From contig JBFMDM010000010.1 in assembly GCA_040753835.1 (NCBI GenBank), positions 1 through 35,013 of the forward strand: a stretch of DNA of 35,013 nt. The letters are read 5' to 3'. Shown here piece by piece: positions 15,018 to 23,604 of the stretch. Position 1 is the first letter of the stretch. Every line of letters begins with the position of its first letter. The DNA comes from JACRIK01 sp040753835. Its GTDB lineage: Bacteria; Planctomycetota; MHYJ01; JACQXL01. The notes under the pieces were generated by a model. It saw nothing but the letters and a program-made list of their open reading frames with translations, did no database searches and was not told the origin of the DNA. The translations under genes and the position numbers were made by a program.

Positions 15018-15281
15018 GTCAGCCATTTAGGGATAGGCCGATGACCTTTTATACCACCTCGGATGACCGCACACGCAAACCCTCATAGCCATTTACAGAT
15101 AGTCCGATGACCACTTAACCTATTCCTGATAACCATCTGCGGATTTGCCCCTGACCATCTTCGGAACCCCTGATGACCTTTTACAGACATACCGCCAGCC
15201 ATTTATAGGGCTTACCCCAGCCACATCCGGAAATACCGATGACCATTTTCGCTACTTCCCCTGTCCGATTAAACAAATATC
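15018..15281. repeat. Intergenic tandem array 3: twelve 22-bp units
   Basis: Twelve units of exactly 22 bp run from 15018 to 15281, most starting GATGACC or a close variant. The consensus is GATGACCATTTACGGATA followed by four loose bases ending CC. The CC at unit positions 6-7 is invariant in all twelve although other positions vary, and no unit has changed length. Stop codons and the non-triplet period rule out coding. The array begins 80 bp after the lipoprotein pair. The rest of 14939-15844 shows no supportable gene. Confidence 0.9.
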
Positions 15282-15844
15282 CGCAAAGCCATATCAGGTG
15301 TCTATAGGGGGTATCGGGGAGATGGCAATACCCTACCTCCACCCCCTTAAAAAAGTTAAAAGTAAAAAGTGAAAAGTCCAAAGTGAATTCAATTCTGGTT
15401 CCGCTATGGCACGGTGACGGAGATATTGCGGACATTCCCTCCTGTGACAATCCATAGTTAGTCCCACTTCAGCAAGAATCTTATAAAAAATCTTATTTTC
15501 CCCAACCATCAGTAAATACTGCATTTAGAGGCGGGATTATCATCAGTCGCTTTAACCAAACGCCGGACAAACCGGTTAAACCGTTCCGTATATGCATAAT
15601 ATATATAGAGGGCGAAGATGATTCGCTCTTCATTGCCTGTGTCGTCCATAACGAGACGGCAGATAGGCAAAACTGGCTCGGAAAGGGATTCTTGTTCTGC
15701 GGGAATGTATCCCCGGGTGATTCGTAGGGATACCGAGTTACCTGATTCCCAAAAGGATGGGTTTCCCTTTCCACCCCATTATTTATACAAACTTGGTAGT
15801 TCGGCGTGTGAATAATGGTTCTTAACTATCGTAACTACTTTAAC

Positions 15845-15897
15845 CCCGACATTCGTCGGGATAAGAGCCAGTAACGACCATAGGTCTAACTGGCTCT
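15845..15897 (+). repeat. Palindromic module pair before the gene at 15912
   Basis: CCCGAC/GTCGGG (15845-15850/15855-15860) is followed by AGAGCCAGT (15864-15872)/ACTGGCTCT (15889-15897) with an inner GACC/GGTC hairpin. AAGGAG follows directly as the ribosome-binding site of the next gene. Confidence 0.78.
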
Positions 15898-15911
15898 AAG
15901 GAGAAAAATAT

Positions 15912-16715
15912 ATGCCTACGAAAGTATCTGGTGTTCGGCTGATTATCCCGGAAACAGTGCCACCGGCTGACTATATGGTTGTGCAATGGCGCGACACCTT
16001 AAAGAATAAGGCGTCCGTCATCAACCAGAAGCGTCAGGAGGCAATACCTGATGAAATCAGGTTCCAGAACAAACTGGCGGCTCCGGCAGGGCAGGAATGG
16101 GCAAAAATGGTTGACCCGACCTATCGCTCCAAGAGCGAACTGGATGCGGGTGAAATCAGGACGGCCCATATCAAGAACCTGATGGATGCCTACAGCAAAT
16201 GGGACCTGGGGTTGGCTTTTGCATTTGAGACCGTGGATGGCGAGGAAGCCAAGCGCTTCAAGGAAGCAGTGGACAACAAGTCCGATTCCTGGGCCGAGGC
16301 CGTGACCGGCAAGACACTGCGTCTTACCGGCGACAAGGTCAGGGGCAGAGGCGCAGCGGCAATTGCCGCCTACTGGCTCACCGGCGATAAGCGAGCCGAA
16401 GGTATGCTCCGGGCAGGCGACAAAATCACCGTGGAAGGCGGCGGACCGGTCAATGTGGCTAAGACCGCATTCAGGACATTCCTGAAGGCAGGTCTCCTGC
16501 AGAAACTGGTCCAGTCAGGCGTGGTGATTATCAGGGCTGAAGGCGTTCAGTCAGTGATTGACGCACAGAATAACTACATCAACGACTTCCTGAAAGGCAT
16601 TCAGGACGCCTCGTTTGTAGAGTTCCAGCCACTGAACCTGCCGGACAAGTCCTTCTGCCGATACGAACTGGAGAATGGGATATACTATCTCAATATTCAG
16701 GTCGTAAAGGTGTAA
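15912..16715 (+). CDS. Uncharacterised 267-residue cytoplasmic protein
   Basis: I do not recognise the family. The start at 15912 is supported by AAGGAG 6 nt upstream. There is no signal peptide or transmembrane segment, and the protein is rich in Lys, Asp and Ala. Notable stretches are KLAAPAGQEWAKMVDPTYRS, a Gly-rich RGRGAAAIAAYWLTGDKRA, and a C-terminal YELENGIYYLNIQVVKV. The gene is monocistronic, between a palindromic module and a very strong terminator. Codon use matches the neighbouring metabolic genes, so it is probably a real chromosomal gene. Confidence 0.7.
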   Translation: MPTKVSGVRLIIPETVPPADYMVVQWRDTLKNKASVINQKRQEAIPDEIRFQNKLAAPAGQEWAKMVDPTYRSKSELDAGEIRTAHIKNLMDAYSKWDLGLAFAFETVDGEEAKRFKEAVDNKSDSWAEAVTGKTLRLTGDKVRGRGAAAIAAYWLTGDKRAEGMLRAGDKITVEGGGPVNVAKTAFRTFLKAGLLQKLVQSGVVIIRAEGVQSVIDAQNNYINDFLKGIQDASFVEFQPLNLPDKSFCRYELENGIYYLNIQVVKV

Positions 16716-16732
16716 GGACAAGCAGGGTAAAA

Positions 16733-16770
16733 GGGGCATCCTGACATTTGTCAGGATGCCCCCTCTTTTT
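16733..16770. terminator. Strong terminator between convergent genes
   Basis: Perfect 14-bp stem (GGGGCATCCTGACA at 16733-16746 with its complement at 16749-16762), minimal loop, then CTCTTTTTT. It ends exactly at the stop codon of the minus-strand gene beginning at 16771. On the minus strand only a weak T tract (TTTTACCC) follows the stem, so bidirectional action is uncertain. Confidence 0.93.
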
Positions 16771-17883
16771 TCATTTCATCCCTAATTTTCTATATATTCC
16801 CTTTATGCTGACATTCTTCTGGACCAGTTTTATTGCCTCATCTATCTTGGACGGCGTATACAAGCCAAAGTGCTTTCTGAGACGCTCTATCTTGCGCGAG
16901 GTCTCAAGCGAGGTGTCGCGCACCACCAGGACCGGCACATTCATCTCCTCGGCCTTGGACAGGACAATGTCCGGCGGATAGAGTTTGCCGGTGAGAATCA
17001 GGCATTCCACCCGGCTCTCCAGCGCGGCCAACTGGATTTCCACCCGGTCGCCGCTCACGATGACCGCATTGCATTTCGTATCCCTGAAATACCTGATATC
17101 GTTTTCCATATTCATCGTGGAGATGCAGAATTCCTCGACAATCTTGTCCTCCTGGTCTACGCCGGAAAGGAGTTCGGCCTGGAGCATCGTCTTGATTTCC
17201 CTGATAGAGAGCGCCTTGAGCCGTGGCAGTGCCGGAATCAGGCCCAGGGTTTCTATCTTGTGCTCTTTCTGTAGGAACGGGACAATCTTGTCCTTGAGGT
17301 ATTCCATCTGGTTGGCCGGAACGTAGTTGAAGATGACTCCGGCCAGGAGATTGCCCAGGACCTTTTTGGCCATAATGAAGCCGTCTATGATATCAATGGG
17401 CAGGGCGAACCGGTTTGCCTGGAACCCGTCAATCAGGATGGTCGGCCAGTTGAAATTCCGGATGAGGTTATGTTCGCTGGCGCGGTCACTGCGGTGTTTG
17501 CTCAGGCCCAGGGACGCGCCGCGGTAGAACCGGCCCAGTCCCTTGACCAGAAGAACGTCCTTATTGGCAGAGAGTTTTTCTATGCTTTCCTTGACCTTAT
17601 CAGCCAGTTCGGCTTTCTCGTCGCCTGAGATGATATTCCTGAAGAGTTCGTCGTTAACCACCAGAGAGGTGAGATGCTTGACAGGGTCTTCCAGATTGAA
17701 GATGTTATGGAAGAACAGGGCATCCTCATCGCTGGTTATCCGCTCGTGCAAATGGGGCTTGTTGGCCAGCGGTTTGAGGAATCCAACCCGGTATTTGTCG
17801 GCCAGCATCTTTTTGCCGATACCGGCGATGAGCATATTCTTGCCCGCCGCGTCGCCTACTGAAGAGACGAATAAAGTCCTCAT
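16771..17883 (-). CDS. DRTGG-domain protein with BioD/phosphotransacetylase-type N-terminus
   Basis: Residues 1-220 form a P-loop NTPase-like domain similar to the N-terminal region of long Pta enzymes and to dethiobiotin synthetase (start TLFVSSVGDAAGKNMLIAG, then VGFLKPLA). Residues about 230-330 match the DRTGG domain (ALPRLKALSIREIKTML, VIVSGDRVEIQLAAL, LILTGKLYPP). The catalytic phosphate-acetyltransferase domain is absent, so it probably senses or regulates rather than makes acetyl phosphate. It is the last gene of the minus-strand group behind the ADP-forming acyl-CoA synthetase, which supports a link to acetate metabolism. A 57-bp gap with a hairpin separates the two genes. Confidence 0.85.
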   Translation of the reverse strand: MRTLFVSSVGDAAGKNMLIAGIGKKMLADKYRVGFLKPLANKPHLHERITSDEDALFFHNIFNLEDPVKHLTSLVVNDELFRNIISGDEKAELADKVKESIEKLSANKDVLLVKGLGRFYRGASLGLSKHRSDRASEHNLIRNFNWPTILIDGFQANRFALPIDIIDGFIMAKKVLGNLLAGVIFNYVPANQMEYLKDKIVPFLQKEHKIETLGLIPALPRLKALSIREIKTMLQAELLSGVDQEDKIVEEFCISTMNMENDIRYFRDTKCNAVIVSGDRVEIQLAALESRVECLILTGKLYPPDIVLSKAEEMNVPVLVVRDTSLETSRKIERLRKHFGLYTPSKIDEAIKLVQKNVSIKGIYRKLGMK

Positions 17884-17898
17884 ATTGTTCTCCTTGTT

Positions 17899-17934
17899 GA
17901 GCGTAGAGCGTATAGCGTATAGTGCTCTACGCTC
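17899..17934. repeat. Hairpin between the synthetase and DRTGG genes
   Basis: GAGCGTAGAGC (17899-17909) pairs with GCTCTACGCTC (17924-17934). It lies in the intercistronic gap and could attenuate or stabilise the transcript. The GAGCGTA/TAGCGTA wording is itself repetitive. Confidence 0.65.
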
Positions 17935-17940
17935 TTTGCT

Positions 17941-20046
17941 CTATGCTATAGTTATCCTTGCATCAATCGCTATTCCTCCTTTAGAGAATAGTTTATACGG
18001 ATTTATATCCAGTTCCGCAATCTGTGGGAAATCGGTTACCAACTGCGAGACCTTGAGTATGGTTTCCTTGAGGTTCTGCAGGTCGGACGGCTCCTCGCCC
18101 CGGATGCCCTTGAGCAACGGATATGTCTTTATCTCCCGAATCATCGCCTCAACATCGGACATCTTCAGAGGTGCCAGGCGGAATGAGACGTCTTTCAAGA
18201 CCTCAACATAGATACCGCCCAAGCCGAACATAATCAGATGCCCGAACTGGCGGTCGCGCGAAACACCGATAATCACTTCCTTCCCATCTGAAACCATCTT
18301 CTGGACCAGAATTCCCTTAATAGTCGCTTCAGATGCATAGCGGGAGACACTTTCCGTAATCTCACGGAATGCCTTGTTCAGTTCGGCCGGGGTATAGATA
18401 TTGAGTTTCACTCCTCCGAAGTCGGTCTTATGGGAGACATCGGGAGAGACAATCTTTAGGACCACCGGATAACCGACTTCTTCGGCATAGTCAAGCGAAT
18501 CCTCCAGGGATTGGGCCAGCCGGAAATCAGGCACCGGTATGTCATAATGCTGCAGGATTTTCAGCACATCGTCCGTGGTAAGGGTTTTATTCGCCGGCTC
18601 CAGTATTTTCTTCACGGCGGTTGGCGGTTTATGCGCCAACTTCACCTCGGCTTCTTGCGGCTTGTTCAGCCAGTTGTGATACTGGGACATCGCCTTGAAG
18701 GCGGTGATGGCTTGTTCCGGATATGAATAGCAGGGTATGCCGGCCTGCTTGATAATTTCGGTTCCCCGGTCCGCAATCTCGCCGCCCATAAAGCAGGCCA
18801 GAATTGGTTTGGTTGCCTTGCGGAACCTCTCCACGATGGCCCGGGCAATGGCCTCGGGCTGTTTTTCCTTGCTGGCCGGCAGTAAGATGGCCAGTATGCC
18901 GTCCACATTTTTATCGTTATGGACCGCTTCAAGCGCCAGAGCATAACGTTCGTAGGTAGCGTCGGCAATGGCGTCAATCGGGTTATAGAAATTGGCGCCG
19001 GGCGGGAATTCGGAGCGCAACCTGGCAATGGTTTCTTCTGTGAATTGCGCCATCTGGAGTACACGGGACTTCTCAATCTGGTCCGTGGCCATAACGGCCG
19101 GGCCGCCGGCATTGGTGATGATGGCGATGCGCGGTCCGGCCAGTTGCTTTCCTCCATCTGATGAATAAGCGGCAAAGGCGCGCGCCACATCAAACAGTTC
19201 AGGCAATGTCTCAACGCGGATGACGCCGGACTGCAGGAATCCGGCCTGGTAGGAGCGGTCCTGCCCGGCCAGAGAGCCGGTATGAGACGAAGCGGCGCGT
19301 GAACCGGCCACGCTTGAGCCGCCCTTGACCATTACTATCGGCTTTATTCGGCTTACCCGGCGGGCTACCTCCATAAACCTGCGGCCGTTTTCTATGGACT
19401 CCAGATACCCAAGAATGACGTTGGTATCCTGGTCTTTGGCCAGGTAATCTATCAGGTCTATCTCGTCAATATCTATCTTGTTGCCCAAACTGATTAACTT
19501 GGATATTCCGATTTGTTCCTGGATGGTCCAGTCCAGTATGGCCATGCACAGCCCGCCGGACTGGGAGAAGAAGGTAATCCGTCCGTGGGGCGGTAGTTTA
19601 TCAGAGGGTAGGAAGGTGGCGTTAAGCGGCGTGGCCATATCAATGAACCCCACGCCGTTCGGGCCGATGGCCCGGATATTGTTTTTCCTGAATATCTCGC
19701 GTATTTCCTTTTCCATCTGCGCGCCTTCCAGCCCGATTTCCTTGAAGCCGGCCGTGATGATAATGGCGGACTTGAGATTCTTTTTGCCTTCCACGGCTGA
19801 TTTCAGGACAGGCAGGACAAACGGCGCCGGCACGGAAAATATGATAAGGTCAATATCGTCAGGAATATCCCGGATATCAGGATAGCACTTGAGCCCCAGT
19901 ATTTCCGTGGCGTTTTTGTTTACCGGATAGACCTTTCCCTTGTAGCCGCTGGTGACGATGTTTTTGAGGGTGGCGTATCCGAGTTTGCCCGGCTCGCGTG
20001 AGGCGCCTATAACCGCGATGGACGACGGCTGAAAGAGATTTATCAT
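17941..20046 (-). CDS. Acetate/acyl-CoA ligase (ADP-forming), fused alpha-beta
   Basis: It converts acyl-CoA, ADP and phosphate to the acid, CoA and ATP, the energy-conserving step of many peptide-fermenting archaea and some bacteria. The 701 residues hold the CoA-binding domain (IAVIGASREPGKLGYATLKN), the succinyl-CoA-synthetase-like flavodoxin domains (GPNGVGFID, FFSQSGG) and a C-terminal ATP-grasp domain (GYPVVLKIVSPDVSHKTDFG, GVKLN). The phosphorylated histidine is H255 in ASSHTGSLAG. It is the fused single-chain form. The start codon overlaps the upstream lipoprotein stop by one base (TAATG). Confidence 0.93.
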   Translation of the reverse strand: MINLFQPSSIAVIGASREPGKLGYATLKNIVTSGYKGKVYPVNKNATEILGLKCYPDIRDIPDDIDLIIFSVPAPFVLPVLKSAVEGKKNLKSAIIITAGFKEIGLEGAQMEKEIREIFRKNNIRAIGPNGVGFIDMATPLNATFLPSDKLPPHGRITFFSQSGGLCMAILDWTIQEQIGISKLISLGNKIDIDEIDLIDYLAKDQDTNVILGYLESIENGRRFMEVARRVSRIKPIVMVKGGSSVAGSRAASSHTGSLAGQDRSYQAGFLQSGVIRVETLPELFDVARAFAAYSSDGGKQLAGPRIAIITNAGGPAVMATDQIEKSRVLQMAQFTEETIARLRSEFPPGANFYNPIDAIADATYERYALALEAVHNDKNVDGILAILLPASKEKQPEAIARAIVERFRKATKPILACFMGGEIADRGTEIIKQAGIPCYSYPEQAITAFKAMSQYHNWLNKPQEAEVKLAHKPPTAVKKILEPANKTLTTDDVLKILQHYDIPVPDFRLAQSLEDSLDYAEEVGYPVVLKIVSPDVSHKTDFGGVKLNIYTPAELNKAFREITESVSRYASEATIKGILVQKMVSDGKEVIIGVSRDRQFGHLIMFGLGGIYVEVLKDVSFRLAPLKMSDVEAMIREIKTYPLLKGIRGEEPSDLQNLKETILKVSQLVTDFPQIAELDINPYKLFSKGGIAIDARITIA

Positions 20047-21089
20047 TACTTTAGTATGATATTTATTCTTCTGACATCGCCGATGATAAGGGTCTGAAAG
20101 GAGTTACTGCTTGCCTGGCCCGTCTCTGAAGGAATGAATGCTTCTATCCGGTAAAACCCCTCGGGAAGTTCCACGCTTACCTGCCCGTTGGCATCGGAAG
20201 TAAAGTGTTGTTTCAACACCAGAGCCGGCCCTTTGTTTGCCTGGCCTGGCGCGCTTGACCCGGCTGGCGCAATGCAGGTGACGGTTACCGTGGCGTCCCT
20301 GAGCAGATTGTCATTAACCACCTTCTGGTTATAGACATAGATATCGGTTTTGACTTTATGGTTGGCGTTGAGGTTGACGGCCAGCGTCCTGAAGGCGTCC
20401 ATCATATCCTGGACGGTCTTGAGGATTACTTCGTTGTTAATCTGCTCGTAATAATGCGGTTGTTCCAGCGAATAAGCCAGGTCGTCCAGCGGCTTGCTGC
20501 CGGATATTTTCTTATCGGTTATCGTCAGGGCTTTGTTCATCACGTCATACTGCCAGATAAGGTTCATATTGGGTGATTCATAGAGTTCAATGCGCGAGCG
20601 GGCGATGGCGTCCTGCTGCCACTGCTCAACCGGATAGCCGCCTTCTTTTTCAGGTGGCGTTCGGCCGACCTTCTTTTCGCTGTCCGTCAGTTCATAGAGG
20701 TAAACTATCAGGCAGTATTCAGCCGGGCAGGATATCTTTAGCACTTCAAAAAACTCTGGCGCATAGAGGTCCTCGGTCCGGGCCGGGATGGTCACGAACG
20801 GGACAAATCCCTTTTGTTCCAGGGTTCCCTTGATTTTATTTGCCATAATGGCTGTGTAGCGCCGAGATTGCTCGTATTTGTCCTTATCCGGCGGCGGTAG
20901 GAAATAGTCGTAGAAATCCTTTTTCCGGGCTGGCTCGGGCGACAGGACCGGCACAATGCCGATTGAGGCTTTTTCCTTCAGTTGGGCCGGTATCCGGCTT
21001 GGCAGGGTCTGGGCGGGCTGGGGCACAGCAGGGTCTGATGAACTGCATCCGCATAAAAGCAAGACCAATAATAAAACCAATACCGGCAT
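20046..21089 (-). CDS. Uncharacterised lipoprotein with C-terminal Ig/CNA-B-like domain
   Basis: The signal peptide MPVLVLLLVLLLCGC contains a lipobox with Cys at residue 15. The middle (about 40-225) has a CsgG/TolB-like start (KASIGIVPVLSPEP) and a YCLIVYLYEL strand. The C-terminal about 85 residues (NDNLLRDATVTVTCIAP, DANGQVSVELPEGFYRIEAF) look like a beta-sandwich carboxypeptidase-regulatory/CNA-B-type domain. Translation is coupled by a one-base overlap to the ADP-forming synthetase, an odd pairing of an envelope lipoprotein and a cytoplasmic enzyme. The family was not recognised as a whole. Confidence 0.65.
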   Translation of the reverse strand: MPVLVLLLVLLLCGCSSSDPAVPQPAQTLPSRIPAQLKEKASIGIVPVLSPEPARKKDFYDYFLPPPDKDKYEQSRRYTAIMANKIKGTLEQKGFVPFVTIPARTEDLYAPEFFEVLKISCPAEYCLIVYLYELTDSEKKVGRTPPEKEGGYPVEQWQQDAIARSRIELYESPNMNLIWQYDVMNKALTITDKKISGSKPLDDLAYSLEQPHYYEQINNEVILKTVQDMMDAFRTLAVNLNANHKVKTDIYVYNQKVVNDNLLRDATVTVTCIAPAGSSAPGQANKGPALVLKQHFTSDANGQVSVELPEGFYRIEAFIPSETGQASSNSFQTLIIGDVRRINIILK

Positions 21090-21144
21090 GCAAGTAATAA
21101 TACTATAATTTATTATCGGGTCAATATTAAGTGGATACTTTTCT

Positions 21145-21174
21145 TTGACCCAAATATGGGAAAATTAGTATAAT
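21145..21174 (+). promoter_or_regulatory. Promoter of the ferredoxin-AOR operon
   Basis: TTGACC (21145-21150), 18-bp spacer, perfect TATAAT (21169-21174). The transcript would start near 21181, about 30 nt before the ferredoxin ATG. Confidence 0.65.
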
Positions 21175-21210
21175 TCCTTTCTCTATACAGTGTAGAAAGG
21201 GAGTTTGACA

Positions 21211-21594
21211 ATGTATTTAGACGCTGATTCCAAAAAATGCACCGGTTGCCGGGTCTGTCTGACCGTCTGTTCGTTATACCATTTCAAGGAAGTAAACCCC
21301 AAAAAGGCCGCGTTGGCTGTTGACGCTAAGTTCCCCAAGCCGGGCCATTATGAAGTTCGGGTTTGCAACCAGTGCGGCACCTGCGCCAGCGTCTGCCCGG
21401 TTGAGGCAATCTCCAAAAAAGACGGCGTTTATATCATTGATTCCGATAAATGCACCGGTTGCGGCGAGTGCGTCAAGGCCTGCCCGCTTCAGGTGATGTT
21501 CCTGCACGAGGACAGCCCGGTGCCTATAAAGTGCGACCTGTGTAAGGAATGCATCCCGGTCTGCGGGACAAAGGTGCTGTCTATAAAAGAGTAA
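21211..21594 (+). CDS. Four-cluster 4Fe-4S ferredoxin (AOR partner)
   Basis: Electron-transfer protein of 127 residues with four CxxCxxCxxxC motifs: CTGCRVCLTVC (from C10), CNQCGTCASVC, CTGCGECVKAC and CDLCKECIPVC, enough for four [4Fe-4S] clusters. This is the HycB/AorB-like polyferredoxin type. The start is placed at ATG 21211 because AAAGGGAG lies 7 nt upstream. An in-frame TTG at 21205 is less likely. The gene is immediately upstream of the aldehyde oxidoreductase and shares its only visible promoter, so it is probably the electron acceptor. Confidence 0.92.
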   Translation: MYLDADSKKCTGCRVCLTVCSLYHFKEVNPKKAALAVDAKFPKPGHYEVRVCNQCGTCASVCPVEAISKKDGVYIIDSDKCTGCGECVKACPLQVMFLHEDSPVPIKCDLCKECIPVCGTKVLSIKE

Positions 21595-21606
21595 ACAGTA
21601 GCGTAA

Positions 21607-21671
21607 ACCCGCCTACGCTGGGGCTTCGGCGGGTCTAAGAGTCAGTAAGTCGCTTCGCTTTAACTGACTCT
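21607..21671 (+). repeat. Palindromic module pair between ferredoxin and AOR genes
   Basis: ACCCGCC/GGCGGGT (21607-21613/21628-21634) is followed by AGAGTCAGT (21638-21646)/ACTGACTCT (21663-21671) around a CGCTTCGCTT loop. GAGAGGA follows directly as the AOR ribosome-binding site. The first hairpin is almost the same as in the rpmB leader. Confidence 0.78.
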
Positions 21672-21686
21672 AAGAGAGGAGTTCAT

Positions 21687-23501
21687 ATGTTCGGTTATGG
21701 TGGTAAGATATTAAGAGTGAATCTTTCCACGGGTCGGATATCATCCGAGCCGTTGCCTGAAAAACTGGCCAGGGAATACCTGGGCGGACGCGGCTTTGCG
21801 GCACGGATTCTCTATGACGAAATCAAGCCCGGCATAGACCCGCTTGGCCCGGAAAACAAGATGCTCATCGCTTCAGGACCATTGTCCGGTCTGTTCCTGC
21901 CGGCCGGCGGCAAGATTACCTTTGCCGCTAAATCTCCGGCCACCAACTCATACGGCGACAGCAATATGGGTGGTCATCTGGCCGCGGAGATAAAATACGC
22001 CGGCTACGACATTATTATTATAGAGGGCATCTCATCAAAACCTGTGTACATTTATATAAACAACGACAAGGTGGAAATCCGCGATGCGGCAAAATACTGG
22101 GGACAGGGTGCCATCACCACTGAAGATATGCTCAAGAACGACCTGGGCCGGGACTTTGAGATAGCGGTTATCGGTCCGGCAGGCGAGAACAAGATTAAGT
22201 TCGCCTGCATCTCACACGACTTCGGACGCCAGGCCGGACGGACCGGCGTCGGCGCGGTAATGGGCTCCAAAAACCTCAAGGCCGTGGCGGTCAGGGGCAC
22301 TAAATCGCTTAAGGTGGCCGACCCGGATAAACTCCTGGATTTGGGCCGCAAGGCATTCGCCGATTGCTTCAAACATTCGGGTTGGAAGCACTGGGTTGCC
22401 CAAGGCACGGCCGGCGTGACCGTTTGGTCAAATCAGCAGGGCTCGTTCCCGACCCGCAATTTCCAGAGCGGCTATCTCAACGGATTCGAGAAGATTTCCG
22501 GCGACGTGCTGGTCAAGGAGACCCTGGTTAACCACAAGGCCTGTTTCGGCTGTCCCTCGGCCTGCGGCAAATATGCCAAGACCGCAAAGAACAACAAGGA
22601 CTATTATGTTGAAGGCCCGGAATACGAAACCGCCGCGCTTATCGGCGGCGATTGCGCCATCGGTGATATGGCCAACCTCACCTACGCCAACTACCTCTGC
22701 GACGAACTGGGAATTGACACAATCTCCGGCGGTTCGGTTGTTGCCTTTGCAATGGAATGCTATGAAAAAGGCATCATTACCAAGAAGGATACCGGCGGAA
22801 TGGACTGGAAATTCGGCAGTATTGATGCATTTGAGAAAATAATCAATATGATTGCCCGCCGCGAAGGCATCGGCAACCTCCTGGCCGAAGGCGTAAAGGT
22901 CGCTTCGGAGAAATTAGGCAAGGGCTCGGAGAAATTCGCTATGCAAGTAAAGGGTCTGGAAATCTCCGGTTACGAGTCGCGCAAGGCGCCGGCTATGATG
23001 CTGGCCTATATGACCTGCGACATCGGCGCGCACCACAACCGGGCCTGGGCCATCACACACGACATCCAGGTCGGCCGTGACATTATTGAAGGCAAGGCCA
23101 AAAAAGTTGTGGAACTCCAGCACATCAGGCCAATTTTTGATATGGTTGGATGCTGCCGCCTGCAATGGGTTGAACTGGAACTCAAACTGGATTACTACCC
23201 GCAACTGCTCAAGGCCGCCACCGGAATGGACTTCACATTTGACGGATTGATGAAGGCATCAGAGCGGGTCTGGAACCTGACCCGCCTGTTCCTTATCAGG
23301 GAACATAGCAAGACCTTCGGCCGGCATTTTGATTACCCGCCGGCCCGCTGGTACGAGGAAGCCGTGGCAAACGGCCCGACCCAGGGGAGCGTTATCACCA
23401 AGGAAAAGGTGGAGAAACTCTTGGATGAGTATTACAAGGAGCGCGGCTGGGACAAGGATGGCAGGCCCACGCCTGAGAAGTTAAAGGAATTGGGGCTTTA
23501 A
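21687..23501 (+). CDS. aor: Tungsten-type aldehyde:ferredoxin oxidoreductase
   Basis: It oxidises aldehydes to acids with ferredoxin as acceptor, using a tungsto-bispterin and one [4Fe-4S] cluster. The 604 residues match the family length. The N-terminal domain has YLGGRGFAARILYDE and SGPLSGLFLPAGGK. The cluster ligands are C286, C289 and C293 in CFGCPSAC, with the distal ligand at C489 or C490 in DMVGCC. The pterin contacts GPEYE and LGIDTISGG are also present. Its position after a polyferredoxin supports AOR rather than a benzoyl-CoA reductase-type or GAPOR enzyme, though substrate range cannot be read. A palindromic module separates it from the ferredoxin gene. Confidence 0.95.
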   Translation: MFGYGGKILRVNLSTGRISSEPLPEKLAREYLGGRGFAARILYDEIKPGIDPLGPENKMLIASGPLSGLFLPAGGKITFAAKSPATNSYGDSNMGGHLAAEIKYAGYDIIIIEGISSKPVYIYINNDKVEIRDAAKYWGQGAITTEDMLKNDLGRDFEIAVIGPAGENKIKFACISHDFGRQAGRTGVGAVMGSKNLKAVAVRGTKSLKVADPDKLLDLGRKAFADCFKHSGWKHWVAQGTAGVTVWSNQQGSFPTRNFQSGYLNGFEKISGDVLVKETLVNHKACFGCPSACGKYAKTAKNNKDYYVEGPEYETAALIGGDCAIGDMANLTYANYLCDELGIDTISGGSVVAFAMECYEKGIITKKDTGGMDWKFGSIDAFEKIINMIARREGIGNLLAEGVKVASEKLGKGSEKFAMQVKGLEISGYESRKAPAMMLAYMTCDIGAHHNRAWAITHDIQVGRDIIEGKAKKVVELQHIRPIFDMVGCCRLQWVELELKLDYYPQLLKAATGMDFTFDGLMKASERVWNLTRLFLIREHSKTFGRHFDYPPARWYEEAVANGPTQGSVITKEKVEKLLDEYYKERGWDKDGRPTPEKLKELGL

Positions 23502-23513
23502 GAACGGTTCATT

Positions 23514-23595
23514 AGGTGTTCTCGGAGCACAGCGACATAGAACACCTTATCCTGTTAGGGCATAAATAACAATCCCGATGAATATCGGGGAAAAG
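23514..23595. repeat. Hairpins between AOR and the small gene
   Basis: AGGTGTTCT (23514-23522) pairs with AGAACACCT (23539-23547). CCCGAT/ATCGGG follows (23574-23589), just before the next ribosome-binding site. The first has no T run and is not a canonical terminator. Confidence 0.65.
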
Positions 23596-23604
23596 AGGTG
23601 TTAT

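Noticed and set aside
15145..15372. Open frame of 75 codons within array 3
   Set aside because: It crosses the 22-bp tandem units in a non-triplet period and has no ribosome-binding site.
15493..15774. Minus-strand open frame of 93 codons in the 15.5-kb gap
   Set aside because: No ribosome-binding site, no recognisable pattern and atypical composition. The frame looks like chance in repeat-rich DNA.
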